Shown: positions 23,495 to 35,980, counted from the stretch's first letter. The stretch: DNA of 64,000 bases from Leptospira adleri (GCF_002811985.1 NZ_NPDU01000018.1:1-64000); one strand, 5' to 3'. Numbers and translations are program-made. The notes: generated by a model not told the origin, from the sequence alone.

Positions 23495-23881
23495 ATGCAG
23501 ATTCAAGTCCTTCTCGTCTTTATCATCGCTCTCGCATTCAACGCATTGGCCAATATTCTCATTAAGGCGAGTTCTTTGGGCGACGAGGCTTCGAAGCCGG
23601 AAGGAATTCAAGGGATTCTGCAAGTCGTCTTCAATCCCATTTTTATCGGCGGTCTTGCTTCTTTCGGTTTGGCTCTTCTCGGTTATCGTTTTGTTTTGGG
23701 AAAAGGACTTAAACTTTCTCTCGCTTATCCGGTTTTTACAAGCGCCGGTTTTATCATCGTCTTGATAGTTTCATCGTTCGCATTCAAAGAAAGGCTGACT
23801 TGGACGCAATGGGCCGGTATCGTTCTCATTCTCGCCGGTGTTTGGCTTTGTGCGGCGAATATGTTCGAAGCTAAGTCTTGA
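23495..23881 (+). CDS. SMR/EamA-like small membrane transporter
   Basis: A 128-residue protein with four predicted membrane helices. Helix 1 has the NALANILIKAS pattern seen in EmrE and ArnE-type proteins. Helix 3 contains KGLKLSLAYPVFTSAGFI, and helix 4 the closing WTQWAGIVLILAGVWL. Such half-size carriers work as dimers, exporting cations or flipping polyprenyl-linked sugars. Which applies here cannot be read. ATG 23495 fits the first helix with GGAG upstream. It is divergent from the hydrolase. Confidence 0.82.
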   Translation: MQIQVLLVFIIALAFNALANILIKASSLGDEASKPEGIQGILQVVFNPIFIGGLASFGLALLGYRFVLGKGLKLSLAYPVFTSAGFIIVLIVSSFAFKERLTWTQWAGIVLILAGVWLCAANMFEAKS

Positions 23882-24073
23882 TAACGGTTTCTTTTATTGA
23901 TCGCGTATAAATTCTTCTTTTATTGTTTCAAGTTGAATTCTCTGAACCGGAGCCGTCTTTCAGGCTGAAAGTTCCCGGTTTCTCATATTTTATCCGATTG
24001 TTCCGATCGAGGGCGATTATCGGAAGCCGATCGGGGTCAAAAATTTCGGAACATTCGACTTCGCTTAACAAAC

Positions 24074-25150
24074 TCATTGAAACTTCACTTGATAGATTTT
24101 ATTGGCGCTGCTGTCCGCTACGAGCAGTCTTTGACGAAGGCAATCCACTTTAACTGCGCCGACGGCGATAAATGAAAAGGGGATCGTAGTAACTTTGAAA
24201 GTAGGATCCACCATTCGGATTTGATTCGAGCCGGAATCGGAAACGAACATATAACCTCCGTTATCCAAGGAGATGAATGCGGGCGCGTTGAAGGAAGCGT
24301 TGGTGCGAACTCCGTCCACGCTGGCTCCGGTTCCGGTGCCCATCAAGGTGGAAACAATCTGATTTTTCAGATCCACTTGTCGAATCCGATGGTCCTGCAA
24401 GTCGGCGACTAAGAGGACGTCGTCGTTTCGATCATAAGCGATTCCTAATGGAGCTTTGAATTGTGCGGTCGCGGCGTTCCCGTCCAGATATCCCAAGGTT
24501 CCTCCCGAAAGAGTACTTACGTTTCCGAAATTCAAATTGATTTTTCGAACATCACGATTGCTTAATTCTCCCACGTATAAATTTCTTTCCCGATCGAAAT
24601 CCATAAAAAAGGGGCCGTTGAAGAGCGACGTCGAACGATCTCCGTTTTGAATTCCGGACGTTCCCGTCGGACTTCCGGCGTATAAGGAGAATTGTTCGTT
24701 GGAATCGATCTTATAAATCTGTCCATTGCTCTTACACGTAACGTATTTATCGCCCGTCATCGGATCGAATTTAATTCCGGAAGGGTTGCCTAACGTGAAC
24801 CCGCCGCTATTCAAAGTAGTCACGTTTCCGCTGGAATCGATTTTTCGAACCAGATTTGCGGTTTGATCGGAAACGTAGATATTTCCGGTAGTATCCACTT
24901 CGATTCCGAAGGGAGTGTTGAACGACGCGACCGACAAATTTCCGTCGATGCTCGCGGCGGTTCCGTTTCCGGCGAAAACCGTCACCACCGGATTGCCCGT
25001 AACTTTGAGTTTACACGCGAGACAATCCTTGAGCACACAATCTAAGAATGTGGATTCATACCAGGCTCGGCTCATCAAAACGCTCGGATTATATGTGGAT
25101 TCGGAGGAACAGAAAAGTATGAAAGGAAGGAGAATTAGAATTTTATACAT
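24074..25150 (-). CDS. NHL-repeat beta-propeller lipoprotein
   Basis: A 358-residue protein with signal peptide MYKILILLPFILFC and a probable lipid-attachment Cys. About six NHL-type repeats follow from residue 70, each with a pattern like FNTPFGIEVDTTGNIYVSD then ANLVRKID. A Cys cluster (DCVLKDCLAC) lies before the propeller. The fold suggests an extracytoplasmic binding scaffold, with no catalytic motif seen. ATG 25150 is chosen because the hydrophobic core follows directly. Single gene; ligand unknown. Confidence 0.85.
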   Translation of the reverse strand: MYKILILLPFILFCSSESTYNPSVLMSRAWYESTFLDCVLKDCLACKLKVTGNPVVTVFAGNGTAASIDGNLSVASFNTPFGIEVDTTGNIYVSDQTANLVRKIDSSGNVTTLNSGGFTLGNPSGIKFDPMTGDKYVTCKSNGQIYKIDSNEQFSLYAGSPTGTSGIQNGDRSTSLFNGPFFMDFDRERNLYVGELSNRDVRKINLNFGNVSTLSGGTLGYLDGNAATAQFKAPLGIAYDRNDDVLLVADLQDHRIRQVDLKNQIVSTLMGTGTGASVDGVRTNASFNAPAFISLDNGGYMFVSDSGSNQIRMVDPTFKVTTIPFSFIAVGAVKVDCLRQRLLVADSSANKIYQVKFQ

Positions 25151-25383
25151 CTTAGTTACCAAGATGATTGCAAATATATACGGATTCGTCTTAGTTTCCA
25201 GCAATTTATTTCCAATTCAAAACGCGGATTTTGTTTCTTTTTAGAGCAATGCAATTTTTTCTAAAAGGTGAGTCGGAGATTTTCGGTTCCCATAGAAAAG
25301 AAAAATGAGAAAGAAAAAAGGGTTTCTCTTTCGGAACTTTTTTCTTATATGGGAATAGAATTTTCTTAGAAGGAACGATTGAA

Positions 25384-26556
<1,173 letters not shown>

Positions 26557-26834
26557 AATCGGTTTGAAACAATGAGGACATCAAAATATTTTTCCAAACT
26601 AACCCCAAGAACGGTCGGGAACAGAACGTTCGTTCTTGGAAGAATGGCGCTATGAGTTGATTCTTCTTTTTTTAAGGACGGGAGAATTATCGGTTTATAT
26701 ATTCTTACTTTGAAATTATTAAAAACGCGTAAAACGAGTATGAACTCGGTTTTTTAACCCATATTTTGGTTTGATCTAATCGCTGTGAAAAAAAAAGTAG
26801 GATCAGAACACTCTCGTAAGAAGGGAAAAAATCG
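26557..26834. other. Intergenic region with hairpin
   Basis: 278 bases. A stem of nine bases has arms CCAAGAACG (26605-26613) and CGTTCTTGG (26631-26639). It may end the racemase transcript, but no T-tract follows directly. A TTCTTTTTTT run occurs 25 bases later. The remainder probably carries the acyl-CoA dehydrogenase promoter, which I could not place. Confidence 0.35.
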
Positions 26835-27998
<1,164 letters not shown>

Positions 27999-28010
27999 AC
28001 CTTCGATTCG

Positions 28011-28095
28011 AATAAAGTTCTACTCGATACAAGTTAGGTAGGACTTTATTCCAAAGAAGTCAAGGCGCCGGTCCTAAAGATCGAGCGCCTTTTTT
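28011..28095 (+). terminator. Tandem hairpins ending the acyl-CoA dehydrogenase transcript
   Basis: The first hairpin has arms AATAAAGTTCTAC (28011-28023) and GTAGGACTTTATT (28038-28050), one mismatch. The second, with arms AAGGCGC (28062-28068) and GCGCCTT (28085-28091) followed by T residues, is a standard intrinsic terminator. The first may stabilise the 3' end. Confidence 0.7.
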
Positions 28096-28347
28096 ATACA
28101 AACCGCAAAACGAATATCTTTTAAAACTCTTCCCCTTTTTTCTTGGGACAAAGTCGCTCACTTACAAAAAAGGCCTTTCAAACCCGTGAATGGATGTTTC
28201 GCTTTTCGCGATTGCCGTAGTCGCACACGGCGCGAGACGTATCAAAGCTTCCCGCAAAAAACATTCAAATTTTAGAATATATCAAATTAAGATTCTATTT
28301 TTAGAATTTTGTCTTTCCGTTCGATTCATATAATTCCGACATTCCAC
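28096..28347. other. Intergenic region between convergent genes
   Basis: After the terminator there are about 250 bases before the stop of the Crp-like gene. The sequence is AT-rich towards its right end. I see no gene, RNA or repeat in it. Confidence 0.4.
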
Positions 28348-28977
28348 CTATTTCGAATCTGTCTTTTTGTTTTTACCCGACTTGGAACGGATTCTGCTCA
28401 AAGAAACCGCTGTGATTCCGAGATAAGAAGCGATATGATACTGCGGAACTAGATCTTCTATATTCGGATATGCTTCTTTTAAAATGTTGTATCTCGCTTC
28501 CGCGTCCAAAGCGAGAAGTTCGTATTCCCTTTTCGCCTTTTTTAGAAAAAGATTTTCCGCAACCTTCCTGCCGAGACGTTCCCAAGCGATATGAGTTTCA
28601 AAAAGAGAATTCAGATTCTCAAAGTCGGCGACGGCAAGTTTACAATCCGTGATGGCCCTTATGTTGCAAGTGGACGGTTGTTTTGAAAGAAGATCGAAGT
28701 AGGAACCGGTAAATTCTCCGGGAAAATTAAAACTCTTTATGTACTCGTCGCCGTTCGGAGTGAGATAGTATTCCCTCAGAACCCCGGAAAAAACAAACGC
28801 ATATTCGGTGGGAATTTTTCCCTGCTTGACGAGAAAGTCTCCGTAAGAAAGTTCACGGACAGAATATACGATTCCGGATTGGGACCAGACTTCTTTTGGA
28901 ATCGGAGACATAGAATTGACCCTTTCATAGATCATCCACCATTCCGGATCGCTTTCTTTGATTTGAAAATCAGCCAC
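28348..28977 (-). CDS. Crp/Fnr-family transcription regulator
   Basis: A 209-residue protein. Residues about 30-150 form a cyclic-nucleotide-binding-like beta-roll (GDFLVKQGKIPTEYAFVFSGVLREYY, FNFPGEFTGSYFDL, STCNIRAITDCKLAVAD). The C-terminal part ends in a helix-turn-helix (QYHIASYLGITAVSLSRIRSK). The conserved cAMP-binding Arg-Ser pair is not evident, so the ligand may differ or be absent. The start is GTG 28977 with GAAGGGA just before it. It is 41 bases downstream of an alpha/beta hydrolase lipoprotein on the same strand. Confidence 0.85.
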   Translation of the reverse strand: MADFQIKESDPEWWMIYERVNSMSPIPKEVWSQSGIVYSVRELSYGDFLVKQGKIPTEYAFVFSGVLREYYLTPNGDEYIKSFNFPGEFTGSYFDLLSKQPSTCNIRAITDCKLAVADFENLNSLFETHIAWERLGRKVAENLFLKKAKREYELLALDAEARYNILKEAYPNIEDLVPQYHIASYLGITAVSLSRIRSKSGKNKKTDSK

Positions 28978-29018
28978 TCCCTTCAGTGAAGTTCGAAAGG
29001 AGTTTTTGGCAAATCTTA

Positions 29019-29945
29019 TTAACGAATCGATTTCAGAAAAGGAATCGCAGCTTCGAGAAATCCCTCCGGATCCTCCGCAAAAGGAACGTGTCCCGTTTTT
29101 AAAAAAACGAGCCGGGAACCTTTGATCTTGTCGTGAAGCCTTTCTCCCAGCTCCGGCACGATCACAGGGTCCATTTCTCCCCAGACGATCAGAGTCGGCG
29201 CCGTGATCTTTGCTACCTTTTCTCTGAGATCGTGTCTTTCATCGGAGAAACTTTTCCAGATCGCGGCCCGGACGTTTTTAGAACCTTCCACTCTTTTCCG
29301 TTCCTCGATTCTCGTAAGAATCGATTTTGTATAAGGATTCTCCACTTTGATATAATAGTTCGGAAATGCGTTCCAAGTCGCTCCCGTAAACCAAAGACTA
29401 CTCATGAGTTTGACGAACATTCTCGTTTTGAAATCGGGATCGTTCATCCCGCCGGTATCCACGAGAATTAAACCTTTTACTAAATTAGGCTTATCTAATG
29501 CAATTCTCATGGAGGCGTAACCTCCGAGGGAATTACCGATCAGAACAGCGCCTTTCGGAGCGAGAAGTTCCACGAGTTCCGGAAGAATATCCGCGTAAGA
29601 CACCGCGGAGGCGGAATCTACAGGATTCGGAAATCCGGAACTTCCATGACCGGGCCAATCCACGCTGATCACACGAAAGGATTCGGACAACTTGGGAACG
29701 ACCGCGTCGAAGTCCCTATGATCGTGACCGGGACCTGCGGAGTGAAGGAGAATCAACGTTTCTCCTTTTCCACGGATCCAATACGCGATGGAACCTTGTC
29801 TGCTCTGAAATATTCCGGAAGGTTTTTCTTCCGATTGGATTGTGGATTTTTCCGTAGCGGCGGTTTGCATTTCCTGTCCTCCCGAACAAACGATCATCGC
29901 GAGTCCGATCCAAAAGATCGTAAAAATTTGAGTTCGAAGTTTCAT
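29019..29945 (-). CDS. Alpha/beta hydrolase lipoprotein
   Basis: A 308-residue protein with a signal peptide and lipobox (LAMIVCSGG, Cys about 20), so probably membrane anchored. The catalytic domain has LLHSAGPGHDHRDF (oxyanion), VDWPGHGSSG, the nucleophile elbow GNSLGGYAS, the acid region WGEMDPVIV and a terminal TGHVPFAEDPEGF with the His. An esterase- or lipase-type role at the cell surface or periplasm is likely. It probably shares a transcript with the downstream Crp-like regulator. Confidence 0.86.
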   Translation of the reverse strand: MKLRTQIFTIFWIGLAMIVCSGGQEMQTAATEKSTIQSEEKPSGIFQSRQGSIAYWIRGKGETLILLHSAGPGHDHRDFDAVVPKLSESFRVISVDWPGHGSSGFPNPVDSASAVSYADILPELVELLAPKGAVLIGNSLGGYASMRIALDKPNLVKGLILVDTGGMNDPDFKTRMFVKLMSSLWFTGATWNAFPNYYIKVENPYTKSILTRIEERKRVEGSKNVRAAIWKSFSDERHDLREKVAKITAPTLIVWGEMDPVIVPELGERLHDKIKGSRLVFLKTGHVPFAEDPEGFLEAAIPFLKSIR

Positions 29946-30029
29946 ACTCAGGAATTCTGAATCGGGAAATAAAAAATGTCAAGGTTCGAAGAGTTTCAAA
30001 ACGGAGGAATTCGATTATCCTATGTTAAT

Positions 30030-31034
30030 TTACTTTTTTCGGGAGATCGCCCAGTGAACGAGTTTCAAAAGAGGTTTGGTCCAAACCGGCGGTTGACGAT
30101 TTGCGGAAGCCGACTTCGGAAAAAGAAGGAAGAATTCGAGAGGGACCAGTATTCCTCTTTCGAGCAGGTCGTTTTTATCTTTGTAAGCGGAGAATTTGTC
30201 CTCGTTCATCATCGTATAGATATAAGAGATTCCGTTTTCATCCATCAGATAACTTCTGAGATAAACCGGCCGATCCCGATGATAGACGATGATACTTTCG
30301 GATCCGTTCGTTTCGGTAAAGAAGAATTCCGTTTTGGAGAAGAGTCTATTTCTCGAAGTGCGGATAAGAAAGGACGCGATTCTTTCCTTCCCGAAAAGAG
30401 GAATCCTAGCGGCGTGTACTTTTCCTCCTCCATCCGACCAGAGTTCGATATCTTCCTTTAGAAACGGAAGCAGTAGTTCCGGTTGGCCTTTCGAAGCAGC
30501 GAGTAAAAAACTATGGAGCAGTTTTCTTTTCGTCTCCTTATCGGGAGAAAACTTTTTTCTTCCGGATTTGAGGGAATCCTTCGCGCGTTTGAGCGTTTGT
30601 CTGCAGTTGTCCTGCGTTTTCCCGACGGCTTCGGAGATCAACTTGTAGTCCAAATCGAAGGATTCTCTTAAAATGAAGACGGCCCTTTCAATCGGATTCA
30701 ATTTTTCTAATAGATGAAGAAAGGCGAGGTCCAGGGTTTCCGGATCCGGTTCTTCCGTATCCGAGCTCGTAGGAATCGGTTCCGGAAGCCAGGGGCCGAT
30801 ATAGGTCTCCCGTTTATTTTTTACCTTTCGAAGCATGTCCAAGGAAAGTCTCGTTGCGATCGTGGAAAGAAAGGCTTTCGGAGACCGAATGTTTTCGTTG
30901 CCGGAACGTTCCCAGCGAAGAAAGGATTCCTGGACGATATCTTCCGCGTCGCTGACGCTTCCCGTCATACGATAAGCGATTCCGAAGACGAGAGTTTTGT
31001 GTTCTAAAAATTGTCCGAGTTTGTCCAAGATCAT
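30030..31034 (-). CDS. ECF41-group (SigJ-like) sigma factor with fused C-terminal domain
   Basis: A 334-residue protein. Region 2 includes YRMTGSVSDAEDIVQESFLRW; region 4 includes LNPIERAVFILRESFDLDYKLISEAVGKTQDNCRQ. A SnoaL-like extension follows. The ECF41 marks are present: WLPEP at 82-86 and DGGGK at 201-205. The group has no classical anti-sigma factor, and its extension regulates activity. The ATG overlaps the stop of the upstream FAD oxidoreductase, the expected partner type. A longer frame upstream is disfavoured. Confidence 0.9.
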   Translation of the reverse strand: MILDKLGQFLEHKTLVFGIAYRMTGSVSDAEDIVQESFLRWERSGNENIRSPKAFLSTIATRLSLDMLRKVKNKRETYIGPWLPEPIPTSSDTEEPDPETLDLAFLHLLEKLNPIERAVFILRESFDLDYKLISEAVGKTQDNCRQTLKRAKDSLKSGRKKFSPDKETKRKLLHSFLLAASKGQPELLLPFLKEDIELWSDGGGKVHAARIPLFGKERIASFLIRTSRNRLFSKTEFFFTETNGSESIIVYHRDRPVYLRSYLMDENGISYIYTMMNEDKFSAYKDKNDLLERGILVPLEFFLLFPKSASANRQPPVWTKPLLKLVHWAISRKK

Positions 31035-32224
31035 TTCTCCGTTGGAGTCGCCAAAACGTCCGCGCGGAACTCTTCTTTGATAGTGGGAAAGGATTTCCAA
31101 AAATAAAAGTCGAATCTTTTTTCCAAACGAAAAGACAACACGGTAAATTTACAAATCAACTCTTTGATCCAGACCGCGCTTCTGGAAGTCCAAATTTTTC
31201 GAGTCGGAGAATCGTCAGGTTCCGATTCTTGAATGACTCCATCCTTTCTTCCCAAGCTCACGTTTCGACCCAAGTAAGCGAGGGAAAACGAATCTTTTCC
31301 CTTTTTAGATTTTGTTCCCAGTCGATAGGACAATCTTTCCGCGGCGTAGATTCCCATCGGAAGCGCGGTCGCACAAGCCATCTTGAGGTGATCGTAACCG
31401 GAAGAGACGATCTGCACAGAGTCGCCGGCTCCGAGGATCTCGGGATGATTTTCCACTTCCAAAAACGAGTTCACGTAAACCTGACCGATCGGATTGGTTC
31501 TCAAACCCGCGGCCGTTCCTATCGGAGAGGCGGAGAATCCGTTCGCCAATATGCAGACGTCGTGGAGGATCGTCTTTCCTTCGATCGTAACGAGCCGATC
31601 TTTTTCATATTTTAGAATTTTAGAATTTTCTAATAATCTAACCTTGTTTTTCAAAAAGAATTCTTTTATTTTAACGATCGCTTCCGCAGAAAATCCTTTT
31701 CCGAGGATATCCGCGTCGACGAGCGTGATTTGAATATCCGGGAATTGTGTCGCGAGTTCGGAAGCTGCTTCGATTCCGCTGAGTCCGGCTCCCAAAACGG
31801 TGACGTTCGCGGTTTTCATTTTTTTAAGAATTCCGAACATTCTGCCGCAATCGTCCGGCTCCGTGAGTTGCACGTATTGTTCCGTAAATTTGGAAACTTT
31901 CGATCCTGAAATCCCGAGGGAATAGATCAAAAAATCGTAGGGATGTGTTTTCCCGTTTTCTAAGACGATCCGTTTTTTTTGAACTTCGATTTTTTCGATT
32001 TTAGAAATTACCAGATTTACTTTGTCGTGCAGCAGGGAACGTACTGAATATTGTTTCTTGAGAGTTCCCGCGAGCGCTTGATGATTTCGGATTCTTTCCT
32101 GAAACTCTTCTTTTGCGGTAATCAAAGTGATTTCCAAGGGAAGTTTTTTTCTAGCAAGACGGTTGGCTGCGATGATTCCAGCGTAACCTCCTCCCGCGAT
32201 CAAAACTTTATGGGTTTGCGACAT
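31031..32224 (-). CDS. FAD-dependent NADH dehydrogenase-like oxidoreductase
   Basis: A 397-residue two-dinucleotide-fold flavoprotein. The N-terminal VLIAGGGYAGIIAANRLAR binds FAD, VTVLGAGLSGIEAASELA binds NAD(P)H, and ILGAGDSVQI supplies the second FAD contact. PYDFLIYSLG lies between. Length and motifs fit the NDH-2/AIF-like group. It is the oxidoreductase partner expected beside an ECF41 sigma factor, and a candidate ECF41-type promoter lies upstream with GGAGG before the ATG. The electron acceptor is unknown. Confidence 0.88.
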   Translation of the reverse strand: MSQTHKVLIAGGGYAGIIAANRLARKKLPLEITLITAKEEFQERIRNHQALAGTLKKQYSVRSLLHDKVNLVISKIEKIEVQKKRIVLENGKTHPYDFLIYSLGISGSKVSKFTEQYVQLTEPDDCGRMFGILKKMKTANVTVLGAGLSGIEAASELATQFPDIQITLVDADILGKGFSAEAIVKIKEFFLKNKVRLLENSKILKYEKDRLVTIEGKTILHDVCILANGFSASPIGTAAGLRTNPIGQVYVNSFLEVENHPEILGAGDSVQIVSSGYDHLKMACATALPMGIYAAERLSYRLGTKSKKGKDSFSLAYLGRNVSLGRKDGVIQESEPDDSPTRKIWTSRSAVWIKELICKFTVLSFRLEKRFDFYFWKSFPTIKEEFRADVLATPTEK

Positions 32225-32247
32225 GTCCGCCTCCGTTTCAAAAGGAA

Positions 32248-32274
32248 GACGCGTTTCAAGGCCGGTTCGTGACG
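32248..32274 (-). promoter_or_regulatory. Candidate ECF41-type promoter
   Basis: Read on the minus strand, CGTCACG (32274-32268) is followed after 16 bases by CGTC (32251-32248). ECF41 sigma factors are reported to use a TGTCACA -35 and CGTC -10. The -35 matches at five of seven bases and the -10 matches fully. The -10 lies about 23 bases before the oxidoreductase ATG, leaving room for the GGAGG ribosome site. This would make the sigma operon autoregulated. Confidence 0.6.
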
Positions 32275-32423
32275 GGAAAGAAAAAATTTCGAAACGAGAT
32301 TCTTAGATTCTTCCTTTAGAAAATCGGCCGATTTTCCTTTTCTGAATGTGTAATTAGAATTGTTCTAAATTCGAATTGACAGATGAGCTTGGGATTCAAA
32401 CCATTGACCCAGGATGGTCCAAC

Positions 32424-33374
<951 letters not shown>

Positions 33375-33582
33375 AATTTTCTACGTCGTTTTTCGGATCG
33401 GGTTGAGCGCGTTTTGCGAAATCTAAAATGCGGGATTCATACAAAGGATTTTACTTTTAGAAACTGGATTTTTTCGGTCCTTCCGGATTTAGGGACTGGT
33501 CTTAGATAAGAATCGAAACGAGCAGCTTAACGATCCGTTTTTTAATTTGGAAATTTATTTCAGAAAACGTTTTCAAGAGATG

Positions 33583-34011
33583 TCAGTTTCCGGAATCGAT
33601 TTTTTCTAGAAGTGAAATCAGGATTCTTCTTTCATCATAAGTAGTGTGTTTGTAAATTCTCGCGAACATCTTTCGGGAGGAACGAATCACCGCGGCCCTC
33701 GCGGCTTTTCCTTTTTCGGTTAAGATGATTTCGGAAATCCGCGAATCCTCCAAATTTTTGAACCGTTCCACATAACCGTTAGCGACCAATCGTTTTACGA
33801 TTTGTGTCACGGTCGATCGATCTCTGAAAACTTTCTTCGAGATAGAAGTCATAGACTCCGGCATCTTATTGCGAAGCGCGCAGAGGACGGCTCCTTGAGG
33901 CGGGCTTATGTCTTTGTATCCTTCCTTTTTGTAACTTAAAGAAAGACTAAAAAAGATCCTTTCCGAAATACCGGAGAGGAGGTGTACGATTTTTTCGGGT
34001 TGTACGCTCAT
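33583..34011 (-). CDS. MarR-family transcription regulator
   Basis: A 142-residue winged-helix protein. The recognition region reads MTSISKKVFRDRSTVTQIVKRLVANGYVER, followed by the wing with the typical DSRISEIILTEKGKA. Flanking helices would form the dimer interface. It is divergent from a hotdog-fold gene and a methyltransferase, which are its most likely targets. The ligand is unknown. Confidence 0.9.
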   Translation of the reverse strand: MSVQPEKIVHLLSGISERIFFSLSLSYKKEGYKDISPPQGAVLCALRNKMPESMTSISKKVFRDRSTVTQIVKRLVANGYVERFKNLEDSRISEIILTEKGKAARAAVIRSSRKMFARIYKHTTYDERRILISLLEKIDSGN

Positions 34012-34028
34012 ACGACGGAACTCCTAAA

Positions 34029-34054
34029 AATACTTGGTACTAAAAGCAAATACT
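34029..34054. promoter_or_regulatory. Candidate MarR operator
   Basis: An imperfect inverted repeat, AATACTTG then CAAATACT with 10 bases between, lies just upstream of the MarR start in the divergent intergenic region. The half sites match at six of eight bases. TTG/CAA half sites at this distance are common for MarR proteins. Assignment rests on position and symmetry only. Confidence 0.35.
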
Positions 34055-34121
34055 GACATCGGAGATTCTTCTTTCGATCAATTACGTTGACCGATCCCGT
34101 TCGAAATATACACAAATCCTT

Positions 34122-34913
34122 ATGAAACAAACTTCATCCACTTTTAACTTTGAAACTATCGAGATCAACGAAAAATACTGCGGCCCTCCTAAGAGCGGAA
34201 ACGGGGGATACATCGCGGGAATTACGGCGAATCCGATTCAGAAAGACGCGGCGGTTATTAAAATCAAATCGCCCGGTCCGTTGAACGAAACCTTGTATTA
34301 CTCTCTAAATTCCGGCACGAATGGAATTAAATTATTGAGTAAAGAAACCGACGCGGTCATCGCGGAAGCTCAGGAGGATCCTGAATTCTTTATGGATGTT
34401 CCAGAGTTGACTTCTTCCATCTTGGAAGACATTCGGAATCCGGAAGAGGAATACCTGGGTTTTCAGAGACATCCTTTTCCTACTTGTTTCGTATGCGGTC
34501 CGAAACGAAATCACGAGGACGGTATGAGAATATTTGCCGCGAAGATCGCGGATCAAAAAGGTTTCAGCCATCTTCACGGCGCGTTCTGGAACCCTTGGAA
34601 GGATCTAGGCGGAGCGGACGGAAAAATTCGAAACGAAATCGTGTGGGCGGCGTTGGATTGTCCCGGAGGTTTTGCGGTCTCTTACGTGGATCCGACGATG
34701 ATCGTTCTCGTAAAACTGCGCGGAAGAATTTTGGAGAGTTTATTCACGGAAGTTCCGTATGCGATTTTGTCCTGGGAAATAGGAAGGAATCGCAGGCAGA
34801 GGACGCCTGGGACCGCGATCTATCGGATTGAGGACCGCAAATGTGTGGCGTATTCCGAGGCGTTATGGATGGTTCCCGGGAACTGGAATCCGGAAAATCA
34901 AAAAGAAATATAA
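34122..34913 (+). CDS. Hotdog-fold thioesterase-like protein
   Basis: A 263-residue protein that appears to hold two hotdog-like halves. The first has YCGPPKSGNGGYIAG. The second has PFPTCFVCGPKRNHEDGMRIF and WAALDCPGGFAV, patterns found in acyl-CoA thioesterase-like families. No catalytic residue can be named with confidence. It is divergent from the MarR regulator and 36 bases upstream of a methyltransferase, suggesting a two-gene MarR-controlled unit acting on an acyl or aromatic thioester. Confidence 0.7.
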   Translation: MKQTSSTFNFETIEINEKYCGPPKSGNGGYIAGITANPIQKDAAVIKIKSPGPLNETLYYSLNSGTNGIKLLSKETDAVIAEAQEDPEFFMDVPELTSSILEDIRNPEEEYLGFQRHPFPTCFVCGPKRNHEDGMRIFAAKIADQKGFSHLHGAFWNPWKDLGGADGKIRNEIVWAALDCPGGFAVSYVDPTMIVLVKLRGRILESLFTEVPYAILSWEIGRNRRQRTPGTAIYRIEDRKCVAYSEALWMVPGNWNPENQKEI

Positions 34914-34949
34914 AATCATAATATTCTAAAATGGATGGGAGGGCCCGTC

Positions 34950-35582
34950 ATGTGTGTCCAAAAAACGCCGACTCTTAGTTTCGTAAACGCCTACTTTTTT
35001 CAAACTCTTCAGGGATATATGCACTACAAATACCGGAAGATAAAAAGAATTCTTTTTGAAGATCTGCCGGATACGATCGTCGAGTTGGGTCCGGGGGTCG
35101 GCTCGAACCTAAGATATTTCAATCCCGGCACAACTCTTTTGGCGGTGGAGCCGAACGAGGGAATGCATTCTCTTTTGAAAAAGAATTCGGAGAAGTATTC
35201 GATCCATACGAAACTGATGAATTTATCCGCTGAAAAACTTCCGTTTCCCGATTCTTCCGTGGATGCGGTCGTATGCAGTCTGGTTCTTTGTACCGTCGAA
35301 AAACCGGATCAGGTTTTGAAAGAGATCAAACGTGTTTTAAGAGTCGGAGGCAGGTTGATCTTCTTGGAACACGTTGCCGCGAAACAGGGATCTTGGATCG
35401 AGCGGATTCAAAGAATTGTATTTAGGCCATGGCTTTGGTTTTTTGAAGGCTGTCATCTGAACAGAGATACGGATCAAACCCTTCGGAACGCGGATTTTTC
35501 GAGTTTGAAAATCGAAAGTCTTACGTTGCCGACGATCTTTTTGCCGATCCGACCCCATATATTCGGAACTGCGATCAAATAA
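34950..35582 (+). CDS. Class I SAM-dependent methyltransferase
   Basis: A 210-residue protein with the Rossmann-type SAM fold. Motif I is IVELGPGVGSN, the ribose-binding acid is in LLAVEPNEGM, motif II-like FPDSSVDAVVCSLVLCTV follows, then LKEIKRVLRVGGRLIFLEHV. It resembles the METTL7/UbiE-like group. The first ATG of the frame is at 34935, but GGAGGG lies eight bases before the ATG at 34950, which I use. The substrate is unknown. Confidence 0.86.
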   Translation: MCVQKTPTLSFVNAYFFQTLQGYMHYKYRKIKRILFEDLPDTIVELGPGVGSNLRYFNPGTTLLAVEPNEGMHSLLKKNSEKYSIHTKLMNLSAEKLPFPDSSVDAVVCSLVLCTVEKPDQVLKEIKRVLRVGGRLIFLEHVAAKQGSWIERIQRIVFRPWLWFFEGCHLNRDTDQTLRNADFSSLKIESLTLPTIFLPIRPHIFGTAIK

Positions 35583-35980
35583 GAACCTGTTTCAAAACCT
35601 AAAACCTGAGTTTTGAAAATTCTCTTTGGAATCAATAGGATCTGACTCTGGATTTTTGTCGGAGTTCCGACAGAAGAATCGCTGCAAAATTTGTTCTTGA
35701 GAGTATTCAGATTCTGTGATATAGAAAGTCTCTCCGTTTTTTCCGCCTCCGAACCTCAATGATTCGCTCCCTGTGAGTCGCTCATCCTCCCTCCGCCCGA
35801 AATTCGGGCGGGGGCGAGTTTTACAGAAGAGCCGTCGTAGTTCCGACAAATCTTTCGAATCTTGTATTTCGAGGATTGGGGAGACGGGCCAAAACCTATA
35901 CTTTAAAAACTAATTTTCGGGTGAAGGGAAATGATTTTTGTTCGGAGATGAAAATTGAAAGACGATCGGAAACAATCGGC
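35583..35980. repeat. Intergenic repeat region with GC hairpin
   Basis: A 398-base gap between convergent genes. TGTCGGAGTTCCGACA (35657-35672) is a near-perfect palindrome. A GC hairpin CCGCCCG/CGGGCGG lies at 35793-35811 and may end the methyltransferase transcript. GTCGTAGTTCCGACAA (35834-35849) repeats the element at 8531. No gene is credible here. Confidence 0.6.
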
